Source of the DNA: Vandiemenella viatica
Lineage: Eukaryota; Arthropoda; Insecta; Orthoptera; Morabidae
Assembly: GCA_031002005.1 (NCBI GenBank)
Contig: JARYHS010008074.1
Span: 279,001,930-279,065,929 of the forward strand
Direction of reading: 5' to 3'
DNA: 64,000 nucleotides
Position numbers and translations under genes: made by a program. How positions within the stretch are numbered: position 1 is the stretch's first letter; each line of letters opens with the position of its first letter. This document shows, piece after piece, positions 22,926 to 34,530 of the stretch. Below the pieces are notes generated by a model. The model searched no databases and was not told the DNA's origin. It saw nothing but the letters and a program-made list of their open reading frames with translations.

Positions 22926-24188
22926 TGTAGCAGAATGACCAAATATGGGTCATTCCGTACATTTTTATATATATTATTTTGCATATTTTTTATATATAAA
23001 AAGAATAGAGAGGAATTATCGGAGAGAATTGTCAGTGTGTTTGTGGCACCTGTCCTAGACGCGCCAGAAGGTCGCGGCAGCCTGGCGGCGGCCAGGGACA
23101 ATGGACACCAGCTACCCTTCTCACGCAGTCGGTCAGGCGTATAATCCCTTAGCTCCGGGGAAACGGTAAACTAAGGTGAACAAACTACCCGAGCCCAAGT
23201 TTTACGAACGGGGAATTTCGGAGGTCACAGGTGACGGAAATGTCCGAGGCTATCCCGAGTTCACCCGAGTCGAGGAAGACAAGGTTCGCCTATCGTGACA
23301 GCCGAAGGGAGGAGCTTAAAAATGGCAGAACCAATCGACAGAGACGTTCCTTTGCATTTTGTAACGATGGTGTATTTTTTTTCATGTACACCACGAGTGA
23401 CGAGAGGAGGCTTTTTCCGGCGGACGCTGGAGAGGACTTGGCTCCGAGCCTTCAGACGAGAAGGAGTGGATCTTCCGAAGCTGGAGATCGCTCTTGGCTT
23501 CGCACCTGAGGGTCAATAAGCGTGCCTTGTACAGTGAGGTCACTGTGCACGCATCCATTACGCTTGCACGGACGTGGTGCATTGTCCGCTATAGCCAAGG
23601 GGCTATAGTAATTCCGCCGTCGCGGGAAATACATCGCCGTCACGGTAATCATCCTACAAGTGCAGTGTGGTACTTTTATTCGGTCATTGAGTACAGCCCT
23701 GTAACGACCACTGAATGATTAGGAGTTCTCGCACCCCCAAATATTGAGCTAGCTGGGGCAGACTTTCTTAAAGCCACACTTGGTGGATAATATAAATTAT
23801 CCTGGCGCCCGGCATTTGAGATTGAATACAGTTGATGCCAATACTGTGTTTGATTTATGGTTCCCGATCATTGTGAAGGGAACTTTCATTTAAAAAAATC
23901 AAGTGTGTAGCTTTCTCGCTTGCCAATTAACATTGGGAGTTTGTTTAAAGATTAATGTAAAGGTGGTTGTGTTTTAATGCTTTGTTTATTTGTTAATATG
24001 TATTGGCAATTGTAAGAAGAGGCTTTGCATAGTTCTTTTTTATCATATTTCAATGTGTCAATGTTAACGATAAATAAGCCTCGCCTGTACGCCATTTGAG
24101 TACCCAATAAATTAGCGGCCTAAGGTTTCTTTTAATTATAAAAAGAAGTAAAAGGTTTTCACCCATACCTCCCGGCTTAACCGCCACA
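22926..24188 (+). repeat. 3' LTR of gag-only element
   Basis: Same sequence as 17661-18927, with only small indels visible (T-run near 22990 and 24045, around 24095, the A/T run near 24137, and AA missing near 24174). AATAAA lies at 24106-24111. It ends CCACA and is followed by the AGTT target duplication. Confidence 0.92.
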
Positions 24189-24301
24189 AGTTCCTCCGTT
24201 TGCCCAATATTCTGGCCGCTAGCTGCGCTGTCTACCAGCTATCAGGTGAAGCAACGCCCAGAACTGGCGGCATCTAAGCGAAATACGTATACGAGCGAGT
24301 G

Positions 24302-24475
24302 TTTTATTTAATTGAATTTAATGTATTTTTAATTCATATTATATATAAATTTTAGCTTCCTGCACTTCTTCTCCATATAAACTTTAACTATGCCAAATCT
24401 CACACTTCTCCGTGCGCGCAATATGCTTAAAAATGTATCATAAGTTTTCGCTTAGCGTTTAATAAATAGATTGAA
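24302..24475 (+). repeat. Flanking direct repeat, right copy
   Basis: Counterpart of 17397-17570, same orientation, on the other side of the LTR element. See that entry for shared strings. Confidence 0.75.
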
Positions 24476-24479
24476 TTTA

Positions 24480-25265
24480 ACACAGTTCATTTGCGTTTAC
24501 CAATCCAACAATAACTGAAGAAACAAAAAAACTGGTGAAAGTTAAAAGGTTTTTATAAACAAACAAAATAATCGTGCATGAAACAATAAGCACATCGGAG
24601 GATGAGTGGATAATAATTTCACTGAATTTAACACTCTTCACAAACTGCTTAAATTGAGTCTCTTATCCAGTTTATTTTACTAACAAAAAAGGGCTTTCCA
24701 GTTCAATGAGAATAAAAGAAAATTCCAACATTATTCCATTGTTATTAGCCGTTTGATTATCAGTTCTTTAGATATCACAAGCAAGTAGCTCCGACCGTGA
24801 AAGACCCTCAATAATGCCTTCTACATAGCATTGTGGATGGATCACTGTCCATTGTACAACGCAGCAACAGCTACGTATGAGCTGTTTACTGTTAACTGGT
24901 CGCTATTTGCAAAACTTCACAAGGCTTGGCTGGTGACCTGTAGATATCTTCTCGTCAAGTCCCGCAGCCAAGTGCCCCTCACGCACTACGCTCTCTCTGA
25001 ACAACGCAACGCCAATTGTGATTCGCCCCCCCCCCCCCCACCCAAAAAAATCAATAATGCCTGTTTTTTAACATTTTCCCTATTTTATGGCTCACACACC
25101 TTCCCCCCCCTCCCCTTCCTCTCCACTCTGGTGCTCTCTAATCGTTATTTTATAGGCTACTCAATTCCTTCAGTTATTATTCTTAGAAAGACTGTGACGT
25201 AGGACGACTTCTCAGTTTTGGACCAATTCTTGCGTCGACAAAAAGTAATTTATTTCGCACGGCAA
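24480..25265. other. Non-coding stretch with C-run
   Basis: No gene. A run of C at 25026-25039 followed by A-runs is low-complexity. The open frame 24831-25202 spans this and is not convincing. Confidence 0.45.
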
Positions 25266-25269
25266 CATT

Positions 25270-25791
25270 TATAAAGAAACTGATTAATACAAAAAAGAAC
25301 TAGCTTAACATAATTATTTATTTAATTCAAGTAGATATAGTTAAAAGATTAAAATTTCTATGACATATATTTAATAAACGTGTTTTGAATTTCTGTTGAA
25401 ATTCGCTGGCAATTCTTAGAATCACATGACTAGGAAACAAAATCGGATTTACTCGGCGATAGAGTTTGTTCAGTTTAGACGTCGCTTCGTGAACTACCAA
25501 GAAAGACTTCGATTTTATAGATCAAATCATCTTTTCGGATAAGAAGTAATCCAACCATAACCCATTTAGACTCTATAATGGGTGTTTGTTTTCAATATAG
25601 TTCTTGATTATAGGAAATTGTTTTTAAATTGAATCTATCTTCATTTAGAAGTACATAGTAATTATTTCTGTTTGTAAGAAGATAAATTGCAACCATAATT
25701 AAGTACCGGCAAATGTATAATCAAACAACCACGATAAGAGCACTGGGCGTGTAAAAGAAGCATGATTGCATCAAGAGCGAAGCGTGTTACA
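25270..25791 (+). repeat. 5' LTR-like repeat of decayed element
   Basis: Direct repeat partner of 28304-28859. Shared strings include AGACGTCGCTTCGTGAACTA, TTCGATTTTATAGATCAAAT and AAGAAGTAATCCAACCATAA. The right copy carries an ~18-base insertion near 28566-28583 (or the left has lost it). Confidence 0.75.
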
Positions 25792-25981
25792 TGGCCTCCT
25801 GTGAAACCTGGATTAATAATTGGGTTGACTAATACGAACATATATAGAACTTCTGGAAGATAAGATAATCGAATACGGAACACAGAACGATTTGAAGTCA
25901 TCGACTTGAATCGATACGAACTACAGCAGAGACTACTATAGCAGATCAACCGGACAGTTGTTGTTGTTAAACAACATAATT

Positions 25982-26226
25982 TTTTTTGTTTTTTTTTAAC
26001 TGCTTAATGTCTCTCAACAGCGAGGTCTTTAGAGACGGGAAAGGATGGGGGGCAAGGAATGGGAAGGAATTCGGCCATGGCCTTTTAAAGGAAGCATCCA
26101 GGCATTTGCCTGGAGTGATTTGGCAAACCATGGAAAACCCAAATCTGGATTCCCGGACGGGGATTCGAACCGCAATCCTCCCGATTGCGAGGCCAGAACG
26201 CTAACCATTACACCACCACGCTCGGT
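25982..26226 (-). mobile_element. tRNA-derived SINE, family A (complete copy)
   Basis: The best copy of the family. On the minus strand it begins TACCGAGCGTGGTGGTG, then a Pol III A-box-like TGGTGTAATGGTTAGC and a B box GGTTCGAATCC, then the family body and an A-rich tail (25982-25998 on the plus strand is T-rich). An 8-bp target duplication, ACATAATT, flanks it (25974-25981 and 26227-26234). It lies inside the decayed LTR element and is therefore younger than it. Confidence 0.9.
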
Positions 26227-26494
26227 ACATAATTGGTGGTCGGCTTAGTAGTGTTGCGTTGCTGTGCCAGACAACACAAAATAAAAGGAAACAAAAGGGA
26301 AGTACATTTTAATCCTTTTATTTGTTTAAACCTATTTTCTATAGTGGAGAACTTGCAATTCAATAATTTAATTTTCATGATTTTTAAATAAGTTTCATGC
26401 TTTACGTGATGTGAACTGTTTTTCAATTCATTGTGTTTTTGAACTACGAAGATTGATTTTGTGTTTGGTTATGAATGTTTTAATTGAATTTACC

Positions 26495-27760
26495 ATGGAT
26501 AAGGAAAACACGTTTCATTCTGTCATACTGATGCTGCAGATAATTTTAATTTACCGGATATGTCTCCACCATTTGCATATACCATACTTTAGTCTTATTC
26601 GTCAATAATCTTGGAAAAGCCGCCTGTATCTTAACAAGAGGATGAAGAAGATAATAATAAGGTCCAGTTTTCACACATTGAGGATGATTATTCTCTTGCA
26701 GGATGTATCAATAAGGAACCAGGAAATTAACAAACTCCACCAACCCTTTCTATATGAAACCAGCCAGAACATACCATTTCCCTACAACGACTAGCTGATC
26801 TAATTTTAGCAGTGCAATCTCATTTAAATGTTCAGTTCAATGAAACCAATAAGTTAACTACTGACCTTAAAAGGGATTTTATGGACCATTTACGACTAAT
26901 TGATTCAAAAATAAGTGAAATTCATGGAAACATCGAAAATTATTAAACATATTTTGATGAACGAGTTACTAAAGTAGAAACAGCCTTAGAAAAACATACG
27001 ACAGAATACCAGGAAAGTTGAGAAAAGGTTGAAAATAAGATACAGACTCTAAGTTATGATATAAACCAACTTGGAGATACCTTTAAGAATGAATTCACTC
27101 AACAAGGAAACGGATTCAGCAAAGTAGAACTAGGACAACTCAAGGTAAATGAGGGCATGGAACTATTACATAATACCTTTAATAAGTCACAAACAGATAT
27201 AGGTTTGTTGCATGAACATGGAGGTAAAATGGAAAAACGTGTTAAACATTTATATAGTGTCCAAAATTGAACAGAGAACACCACCTTGAAAATTATTAAT
27301 GATGTGCAGTTTCTAAATGAGAGAATCAGAGGGTTTGAGACATATGTAGGTAACAATCGATGAGAATCCATGGAGTCACATCCCATTTCAATAATTGTCC
27401 CTGAAAACATTGAAGTTGATTTTTTTTTCAGATCAAAAGGGTAGATTTCATAAAAAATTTTGAGGCTTTTAAAATCTTCACTTCTTTTACCGACAAAAGA
27501 AAAATTAACCATCTTTTAGCTGGCATTACCGTAAAAATATTCATTGAGACACGTGTTGATGGTTTCTGGTTACAAGTGAATATATACAGAGTGAATCTGC
27601 TTAGTGTTAAAAAAACTAAGCAACTGTTTTGTTATAATAAGGTGACTTTGATACGCAAGTCACAATTAATTTCAGTGATGAGGTCAAGAAGAACTGGAAG
27701 TACAGCAGAAAATGTTTCTGGTCCTTAAGAGGAGCGGAGGAAGATCGCTAACTCAACCTA
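26495..27760 (+). pseudogene. Decayed Gag-like gene
   Basis: Starting near ATG 26495, patchy frames interrupted by several stops and shifts read as a polar N-terminus and then a long heptad-like region (for example RLADLILAVQSHLNVQFNET and HTTEYQES, ending ...FLNERIRGFETYV). A capsid-like segment follows, containing KKFEAFKIFTSFTDKRKINH and then FSDEVKKNWKYSRKCFWS. That last string lines up with YDEFKELFLRTFWS in the intact Gag at 19529-20944, in the same order relative to a coiled coil. The minus-strand open frame at 27099-27512 is the shadow of this gene. Confidence 0.6.
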
Positions 27761-28303
27761 CGTAAATTTCCTGTCTTATTATGTTTTTATTCTTTTATGA
27801 GTTTTGAATAGACTAAATGCTGCCATAATATATGCCTTGTTTTAGGAGTACCATGCAGAAAACTTGATGGTAACATAGTTTTTGTAACATGAGAGACAAT
27901 TGTGAGAAGTCTACGTATGCATGCTGCAGGTGAAAGACAACCACCAGAGCAGTCACAAAAAAGAAATAAAAAAGAACTTCATTTTCTTAATATTGTTACC
28001 ATCATTTTCTTAAAAGAAAAAAGTAATTATGTTATACTTATGTTACACCAACATCAGAGGGATCTAGTAGTATTAACTGTTGTGTAATTACCCACTGGAA
28101 AAAAGTCGTTTTATATATAGATATGCAGAAATGGTTAAAAAAATATTTCCCATTTCTATTCGCGGACCAGCAAATTTACATGGGAAATAGTGGGGGGATA
28201 TAGCAATACTGGTTAATGCTAAAATGGTTAAATCAATTATATAAATATTCTAATTTCCATTTCAACTTTGTCATCTGCGAATTTCATGGCAGTTAGCGGA
28301 TGA

Positions 28304-28859
28304 TGTAACAAAACTGGTTACTGCAAAAAGAACTAACTTAATATAATTATTTATTTCATTCAAATAAATAGAAATAAAAGATAAAAATTTCTGTCACAGA
28401 TATTTAATAAACGTTTTTTGAATTCCTTTTGAAATTCGCTGACCAATCTTAGAATCACATGACTTGGAAACAACATCTTATTTACTCAGTGATAGAGTTT
28501 GTTTAATTTAGACGTCGCTTCGTGAACTAGCGAGGAAGACTTCGATTTTATAGATCAAATCATCAATATCAAACCTGCAATCTTTTCGGATAAGAAGTAA
28601 TCCAACCATAACCCATTTAAACTGAATAACGAGTGTTGGTTTTCGATATATTTCTTGATAAAAGGAAATGGTTGTTAAATTGAATCTATCTTCATTACAT
28701 ATTAATTATTTCTGATTGTAAGAAGGTAAGTTGCATTCACAATTAAGTACCAGTAAATGAATAATCAAACAACCACGAAAGGAGCACTGGACATATAAAA
28801 AAAATGTAGGACACCCGTGAACAAAACACGAATGTATAAAGAGCGAAGCGCGTTATACA
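28304..28859 (+). repeat. 3' LTR-like repeat of decayed element
   Basis: Direct repeat partner of 25270-25791, starting TGTAAC and ending near TTATACA. Substitutions as well as indels separate the two copies, so this element is much older than the one at 17661-24188. Confidence 0.75.
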
Positions 28860-30692
28860 TTCCATCCTTTGAAAGTCGCGAAGTTTACGTCCTGGCTGTT
28901 TCTCATAACACAACCTTTCGAGGGAGAAAATAATACCTTTTGCTGGCTGTTCCGCTGGAATACATATGTATTGCTAAGTACTAATCATTCTGGAGCCGTG
29001 CCTACCTGTTAAAAGGGTTAACGAACTTCCTATCTGTCCATCAACTTGCCCTTATTACGAGTAATGTTCAACTTTATACATATTGTTTGATTAAATGTGC
29101 TTGAGAGTTTCTACAAATCACAAGTTCACTGTTTTATCATCTTGCACACATTATACTCATCACTGCGTTGCACTAGGTCATTTTTATCGCCCATACGTTT
29201 ATTATTCCAGCTTCCAATATTACAACTTATTACCTTTCAAAAGAACAAACATAAAATTGTTTCCTCTATACAATAACCACGAAGAATAAAAAAAATAACT
29301 ATCCTGTGAAACTGTACATCACTTTTTAAATTCGTAGCAACATAGTCGTCTCGTGTGATGCTCCTACAATCTTTCTACCTCATTTAAGCCAATCACAGTA
29401 CGAACACATTCTATTCATCCTGTTATCTTCTAGAGATGTTCAAATGAAAGAACGGTCGTAATAAAAACACTTTATTTCTCGTCCATTTTCAGTAAACATT
29501 TGCACAAAAAAGTGAAACACCTATTGCATCTTGAATCTAGTAAGCCCCGAGTTATTTCATCTTTATAATTCCTTGGGGAGTCAAATGTACACTAGAAGTT
29601 TACACCTCACTCCAGTTGTCTACACGATTTTACAATCAAATTTATTAGTAATAGATCTAAAAAATTTTTTTGACAATCTGTCCAGTAGAAATAATGATTG
29701 AAGTTATTATTCCTTCTAACCAGGAGTATCATCGATCTCCACTGGCTGTTCATATCAAGTTTCAATCAAGTGTTTTGTTTAGAAGATAAGCGCCACAAGT
29801 ACGGTGTTACCAGCGCGCTTCCAATGCCAGCTCCCTGTCTCCAGTACAGATTGTAACGTATCGTCAGGTACAATTTAGGTCGTGTGCGTGTTCATAGAAT
29901 TTTCTGATCGCCTGTTCTGACGGTGGCGTCAAAACCCGCGCGCCTATTGTCAGACACTAGCTGCTCGGTTAGTCACAGTTGCGGAAACGTCGAACTGCCA
30001 CTATAATCAACAGACGAAAAGTATCCGCCTACTTCGGAGATTGGCAGAATCAGCCAAACCGTGTAAGCAACAGAGTTTTCGTAGGCTGCATATGATGTGA
30101 AGATGACACCTTTGGTTCTGCAAGCATCCAAGGACAGACGCCCAGCTCCACTCACTGGAGAGACCAACAGCCGCGCCACATCGAGCAACATTCTCATCAC
30201 CTGCAGAGTGGGTCGTTCATCCTCCTGGAACAATAGAATCCACTATAACAGCAACCATGATCACGAAAACGGAAACTTTTGAATCATCGTTGTACATTGT
30301 AGTAACCGCCCAAAGTTTACAAATCTTGCTCTGCTGAGAAACTTTATGATCAATTTTTTTTATAATAAATTATTGTTAGAGGAAACTAATCATTGTTTGT
30401 TTTTTGTAAGTTAATATTACCATCAAACCTTGTGCTTCCACCGAAGTCAAGCATGCGCCTTGTGAAGCTATTGAATTTGAATTTCAGTTGTGATTACTAC
30501 TTTTTCCAAGAAACCATTCTGTTGGTTGTTATATGTACTTTTATTTACAATGATAGCAACATCAAACGTAGGCAGTCTGCGGTGAGTAGATTGCCACCGA
30601 TTAGCAAAATAGCATTTCAAATGATTTTGAACTTCAAGCCCAGAATTCGAAAATTCGAAGCTAGATAACAAACGGAATCAGTTTAGTCTGTA
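28860..30692. other. Non-coding stretch
   Basis: No supported gene or transposon. The frames at 29973-30233 and 30097-30282 overlap in a slightly GC-richer patch (29800-30240) without recognisable motifs. Confidence 0.45.
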
Positions 30693-30695
30693 TAA

Positions 30696-31056
30696 GGCGG
30701 CATCCATAAATTACGTGAGGTGTTCTTCCGGATTTCCGCTCCCCCCCCCTCCTCTGGTGAGACTTCGTGAGATCTGGTCCGTGAGACCCCTCCCCTAGAA
30801 ATCACCCTCGCAACTTTTTGAGACCTTCTTTTTTAAGGCCTCACCGTTCCAAAAGCCAGTAACACCCCCACTTTTCGACAAAAAAAACCCCCCTAAAATC
30901 GACTTTCGCGTCATTTATAGAACTTTTTTTTTAGGTCTACAGTCCAACAATTTCTCCAAAACCTCACGTGAGATTTCCGTAGACCCTCCCCCCTTGGTGA
31001 GATTTCGCCAGACCCCTTCCCCCCTATTTCACATCACGTAATTTATGGACGCTCCC
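30696..31056. mobile_element. PIF/Harbinger-like MITE
   Basis: A 361-bp element with terminal inverted repeats. The left end reads GGCGGCATCCATAAATTACG; the reverse complement of the right end reads GGGAGCGTCCATAAATTACG. It is flanked by TAA on both sides (30693-30695 and 31057-31059), the 3-bp TWA target duplication typical of PIF/Harbinger. The interior is C/T-rich and itself repeats a GGTGAGA.TTCG theme near each end. There is no coding capacity, so a Harbinger-type transposase must act in trans. Confidence 0.8.
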
Positions 31057-31059
31057 TAA

Positions 31060-33318
31060 GGGCAAAACATTATATTTGTAAACTTTGCCATTAGAGCAAG
31101 CCTTTTCTATGTAGTTAATTTGGTGATTTGATTATCTCTGTCTAATAAATAAAAAAATAATACCTAATCATCTACCTGTTCGATAGATACAAAATTCTTT
31201 ACAGTTATGAAAGGAAAGAAGTTCGTGTTACTAACAGGCAGAACATTTAAAAATGGTTTGATGCGTTGTTAAGTTTTATTAACCGCTTTTTAGTTGTTCC
31301 ATGTTCCTTGCATCTTCTGAACCAACACTGTGGAAATAATGGTTGAACGTTGCCCAAGCACCTTGTAAAACACTCTGTTTGGGTGGGGGGGGGGGGGGGA
31401 GGGCGGGGGTTGTTGCTTACAGCCTATGATCGCCAATCCCTCGTGAAATAAAAAGAGGATACCCCAAGAGATAAAGATATGTTCTCAAAATACAACTTCA
31501 GATTCCCTGGTTAATTCCAAATTACATATTTTGCAAAAGTTCTTACATAAACTCGGTATCAGCGTAGGCCTAATAGAAAAGCAACAGACTTCTATCCGAA
31601 ATAAATGATTACAGGTTAAATCATCCTCTCACAGTAAGCAACTTCCTCCTAACCCCTAGATGAAAGTTAAAAGTTCATCTTGAGGGAAGAGTGACCCCGC
31701 ACCACTGTTGCGTCACTACTAAAATCTTCTACATCTCCGCGACCGACCAACACGCTCTCCTTTCAGTCCAATTTCTGCCAGATTACTGCTCCTTGCCTAG
31801 GCTAGCGGTGCCTCCTTATATTCATATTGGGCCGCCAGATGACTCAGCATGCGCTTGATTTGACAAAGGGAAAACTTATTTTTATTCCGATCATTCTGAA
31901 ATTTTGAGATGTTATGGAGTATATTTTAAATGTCAATCTCAGTTATGAGAGTTTTTTCCCCCAGGATTTGTGGATTTCGAGTTTAAGTTGTAAAAGCTTT
32001 AATCTGTGATCATTCCTACGATTCTTCAGTCTGTGAAACGATTCTCTTATCAAAATATTCTATAAAAATTTCCTCAACTTTTGACATATAACATGTGTAG
32101 GTCCCAAATGTATTTGCAAAGTCAGCTGGAAACTTTGATGTCGATATATTACCGATCTGTAATGTATTTCAAACGTTGCTAAAATTGATTCTCTATCTGA
32201 TGGTAATATTATTTCCTCATTATCTATTTCCCTTAATGCCAATCCTTTGTTTCCAAAATGATGCTTTGCAGCAGCAATAAGTTTAAACCTTAATTTCCCC
32301 TTTACGGCTTATATATTGTCGGAATCTTTAGGAAAATCACTCCATGTGTTCAGTGAAAGCTTCTCTTTAATCTAAATGTCATTTCTATGCCTTCAGATCC
32401 GTATGTCCGCAGAAATGTTGAATTGCAAAGTCAGCGAAATCTCTTATTTTGCCTAAAAACATACTTTACTTATAGTTATTGACTCTGTCTTTTCATATGT
32501 TGCGTATTATTTTATGACAAACAATTTGAGCTCTGAATCTTAGCTGTACGTTGAAAATTGGTTGAAAAAGTTTCTTGTGCAATATTTTCCATGAGCTTGC
32601 AAAATCCTCAAGTTCACGATCTCTCTTTGATACAATTTTCTACAATGCAAGTGTTAGACATAATATGAATTGACATCTCGTTTTACACATCTGCAAATGA
32701 ATGTGGTCCAAAAGGCTTCTAAAACATTTTAACTTTCACTATAGAATTTTCGAAAACTTATAAAATAGCTCAAACTCTCCTTACCAACATGTTTTCTGAC
32801 TTTCAGTCAACTGGAAAATGCTTCTAAAACGATCTGCTGTTGGTTTTAAGTGTTTTAAGGACCCTTTAAACTGTTAAAGTACATTGACATAAGTAAGGTT
32901 ATGTGACAACCTCTCTCAGTGACGTGACAGTTCCCCCTATTGTGTTTCCGAGATCACCGAGGTTGTTCAGTATCGGAGCACGCTCAAGAAAAAGTCGAAC
33001 TGTTTAGTGTAATGGAGTGTGAAAATTTTAGTACCACGTCACTCTTCATCAAACTGCGAAAGACTGGGACTAGATGACGTTGTGTCCTAGGGAAAGGATT
33101 GTGGAGTAGATATTTGTAACCCTAAAAATCTGCTCATTAAATTCAGGTAGACTTTCATTGATGGACGATTTGTGGATGAAAAAATACGGCAATTTTCATA
33201 CACATTTTTGCAGTACGTGGCGCAATTAAAAGCATTATTCTGCTTATGAGTTAAAAACTAATTCATATTCCTAATGGTGAATTAAATGAGGTATGAGATG
33301 AATGTGACAAACATCTCG
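31060..33318. other. Non-coding stretch with G-run
   Basis: No gene seen. A G-run at 31383-31408 is low complexity. Otherwise AT-rich unique-looking sequence. Confidence 0.45.
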
Positions 33319-33321
33319 TCA

Positions 33322-33437
33322 TTCGATGATTTGGGGAAACCATGAAAAACCCAAATCCGAATCTCCGGACTGGGATTGGAACCCGCGTCCTTCCGAATAT
33401 GAGTCCCGTTCATTACCGCTCACCCACTACGTTCGTT
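33322..33437 (-). mobile_element. SINE family A fragment (head half)
   Basis: On the minus strand it keeps the tRNA-like head with a degenerate B box (GGTTCCAATCCC) and the GGATTTGGGTTTTTCATGG body block. The copy then stops, lacking the GAATTC block and tail. A 3'-truncated or eroded copy. Confidence 0.7.
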
Positions 33438-33439
33438 GC

Positions 33440-34135
33440 TCTGAACTTTTATTGCTTCGAGCTTGCACGTTTCTTCATCTACGATGTATTGCTTATGTGT
33501 TTTATCCTCTAACTATGCACATCAATAAACTTATAACCTTCACATTTTAATGTGCAGAAATTAATTTTGATATTAAACGAAGAAAGTTCTTTAACTTACA
33601 ACAGAATATGAAATTGAATATTCCAGGACATGTAACTTTCCCCCCTCTCACATCATATGACGGTAACGTGGACCCTCTGTCATCCACTTGTGGCTTGCTC
33701 ACGTATTAAACAACATTAGCCACAATTGTTTTGTCACACGTTTATTTCAGTTCTACAGTTGTTTGTTTATACAATAGATTTAGCACTAAACATGCTGAGG
33801 AAAGCAGCTTGTATCAACTTGAATTAAAAAATTTACTATAGATGACACAATGGGCGGAGGAGGATTTGACCCTTTCTCACGTAACCACCAACATCCGAAG
33901 GAATGGTAATTTACCTAAATTTCAGATTCCTACGACCAGGCTCACATCGTGTAAACTTCTGCATGTAGTCGAACAAACGATTATATGAAAATAATTATCT
34001 ACTTAAAAATATACACGTTTGGTGGGAAAAAAGTAATTATTGCTTTTATTCAATTTGTATGCAATGATCATAGTCGAGTAATTTCATTGAATTAATTGTG
34101 TTTTCACATAGACTGATATTTAGTTTATAATTGAC
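33440..34135. other. Non-coding stretch
   Basis: AT-rich sequence between a SINE fragment and the regulatory-looking block; nothing supported. Confidence 0.4.
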
Positions 34136-34139
34136 GTTA

Positions 34140-34530
34140 ATTGCATGATCGAGCTTTAAAGCGTAATGAACTTGATAAACACTCTGTTGACTTCGTTTTA
34201 TTCCTCCAATTTATCAGCTGAAAAACATCGCCACGCAAATCAATTAGCGGCACAGTGAAGGGCGGGTCGGGTGTTCGCCGCGTTCACCGTTCATCATAGA
34301 GAGCGCACAAGAAGAGGCTCAGGGTGTGAGTGGCTCGCTCGTTTGATCTCTGATCTAATTAGGTATGAATTGTGACTGATCAGATTACCTACTGTACCGC
34401 GTAATCCCATCAAAAGGCGTTCGTCCACTTTATTAACCTGTGCCTGTCCGTCACACGTGGTGCACGGGTTAATGACATGTCAACCGTAGCTCTAACACTG
34501 ATTAGTTTCCGTATCACTCAGTAGCTAACT
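34140..34530. promoter_or_regulatory. Candidate enhancer-like block
   Basis: A GC-balanced, non-coding block containing a dense set of homeodomain-type and related words: CAATTAG (34241), CTAATTAG (34355-34362), a bicoid/Otx-type TAATCC within GTAATCCC (34401), an E-box CACGTG (34454-34459) and a perfect TGACATGTCA palindrome (34473-34482) that holds two TALE-type TGACA half-sites. It lacks transposon features. The assignment rests on motif content alone. Confidence 0.25.

Larger units (their letters stand above)
17661..24188 (+). mobile_element. Young gag-only LTR retrotransposon
   Basis: A complete LTR element of 6.5 kb: two ~1.26 kb direct LTRs starting TGTAGCAG and ending CGCCACA, flanked by the 4-bp target duplication AGTT (17657-17660 and 24189-24192). 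A primer-binding site lies two bases after the 5' LTR. The 4-kb interior contains one long gag-like frame (19529-20944) and then ~1.8 kb in which I find no protease, reverse transcriptase, RNase H or integrase motif in any frame. The LTRs differ by only a few small insertions/deletions, with no substitution that I can see, so insertion is recent. It must rely on pol proteins from another element. The 4-bp duplication, TG...CA ends and Lys-type primer site fit the Ty3/Gypsy superfamily. Confidence 0.9.
25270..28859 (+). mobile_element. Old, decayed gag-only LTR element
   Basis: Two direct repeats of ~522 and ~556 bp (25270-25791 and 28304-28859), roughly 80-85% identical by eye, enclose 2.5 kb. 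The interior contains a stop-riddled coiled-coil/Gag-like frame (26495-27760) and a SINE (25982-26226), and no pol motif. The right repeat starts TGTAACAAAACTGG, similar in its first bases to the TGTAGCAG start of the younger element. The left LTR ends in ACA and is followed directly by TGG (25792), the first bases of a typical primer site. The pair ACATT before the left repeat and overlapping the end of the right repeat may be a remnant target duplication, but this is uncertain. Confidence 0.6.

Noticed and set aside
25982..26226. Possible functional tRNA gene
   Set aside because: The tRNA-like head is followed by a shared SINE body, A-rich tail and target duplication; the cloverleaf is not maintained.
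27099..27512. 137-codon minus-strand frame
   Set aside because: It is the antisense shadow of the decayed Gag coiled coil on the plus strand.
25264..28864. ACATT as a certain target duplication of the old LTR element
   Set aside because: On the right side it overlaps the last bases of the repeat, so it may be coincidence. Kept only as a possibility.
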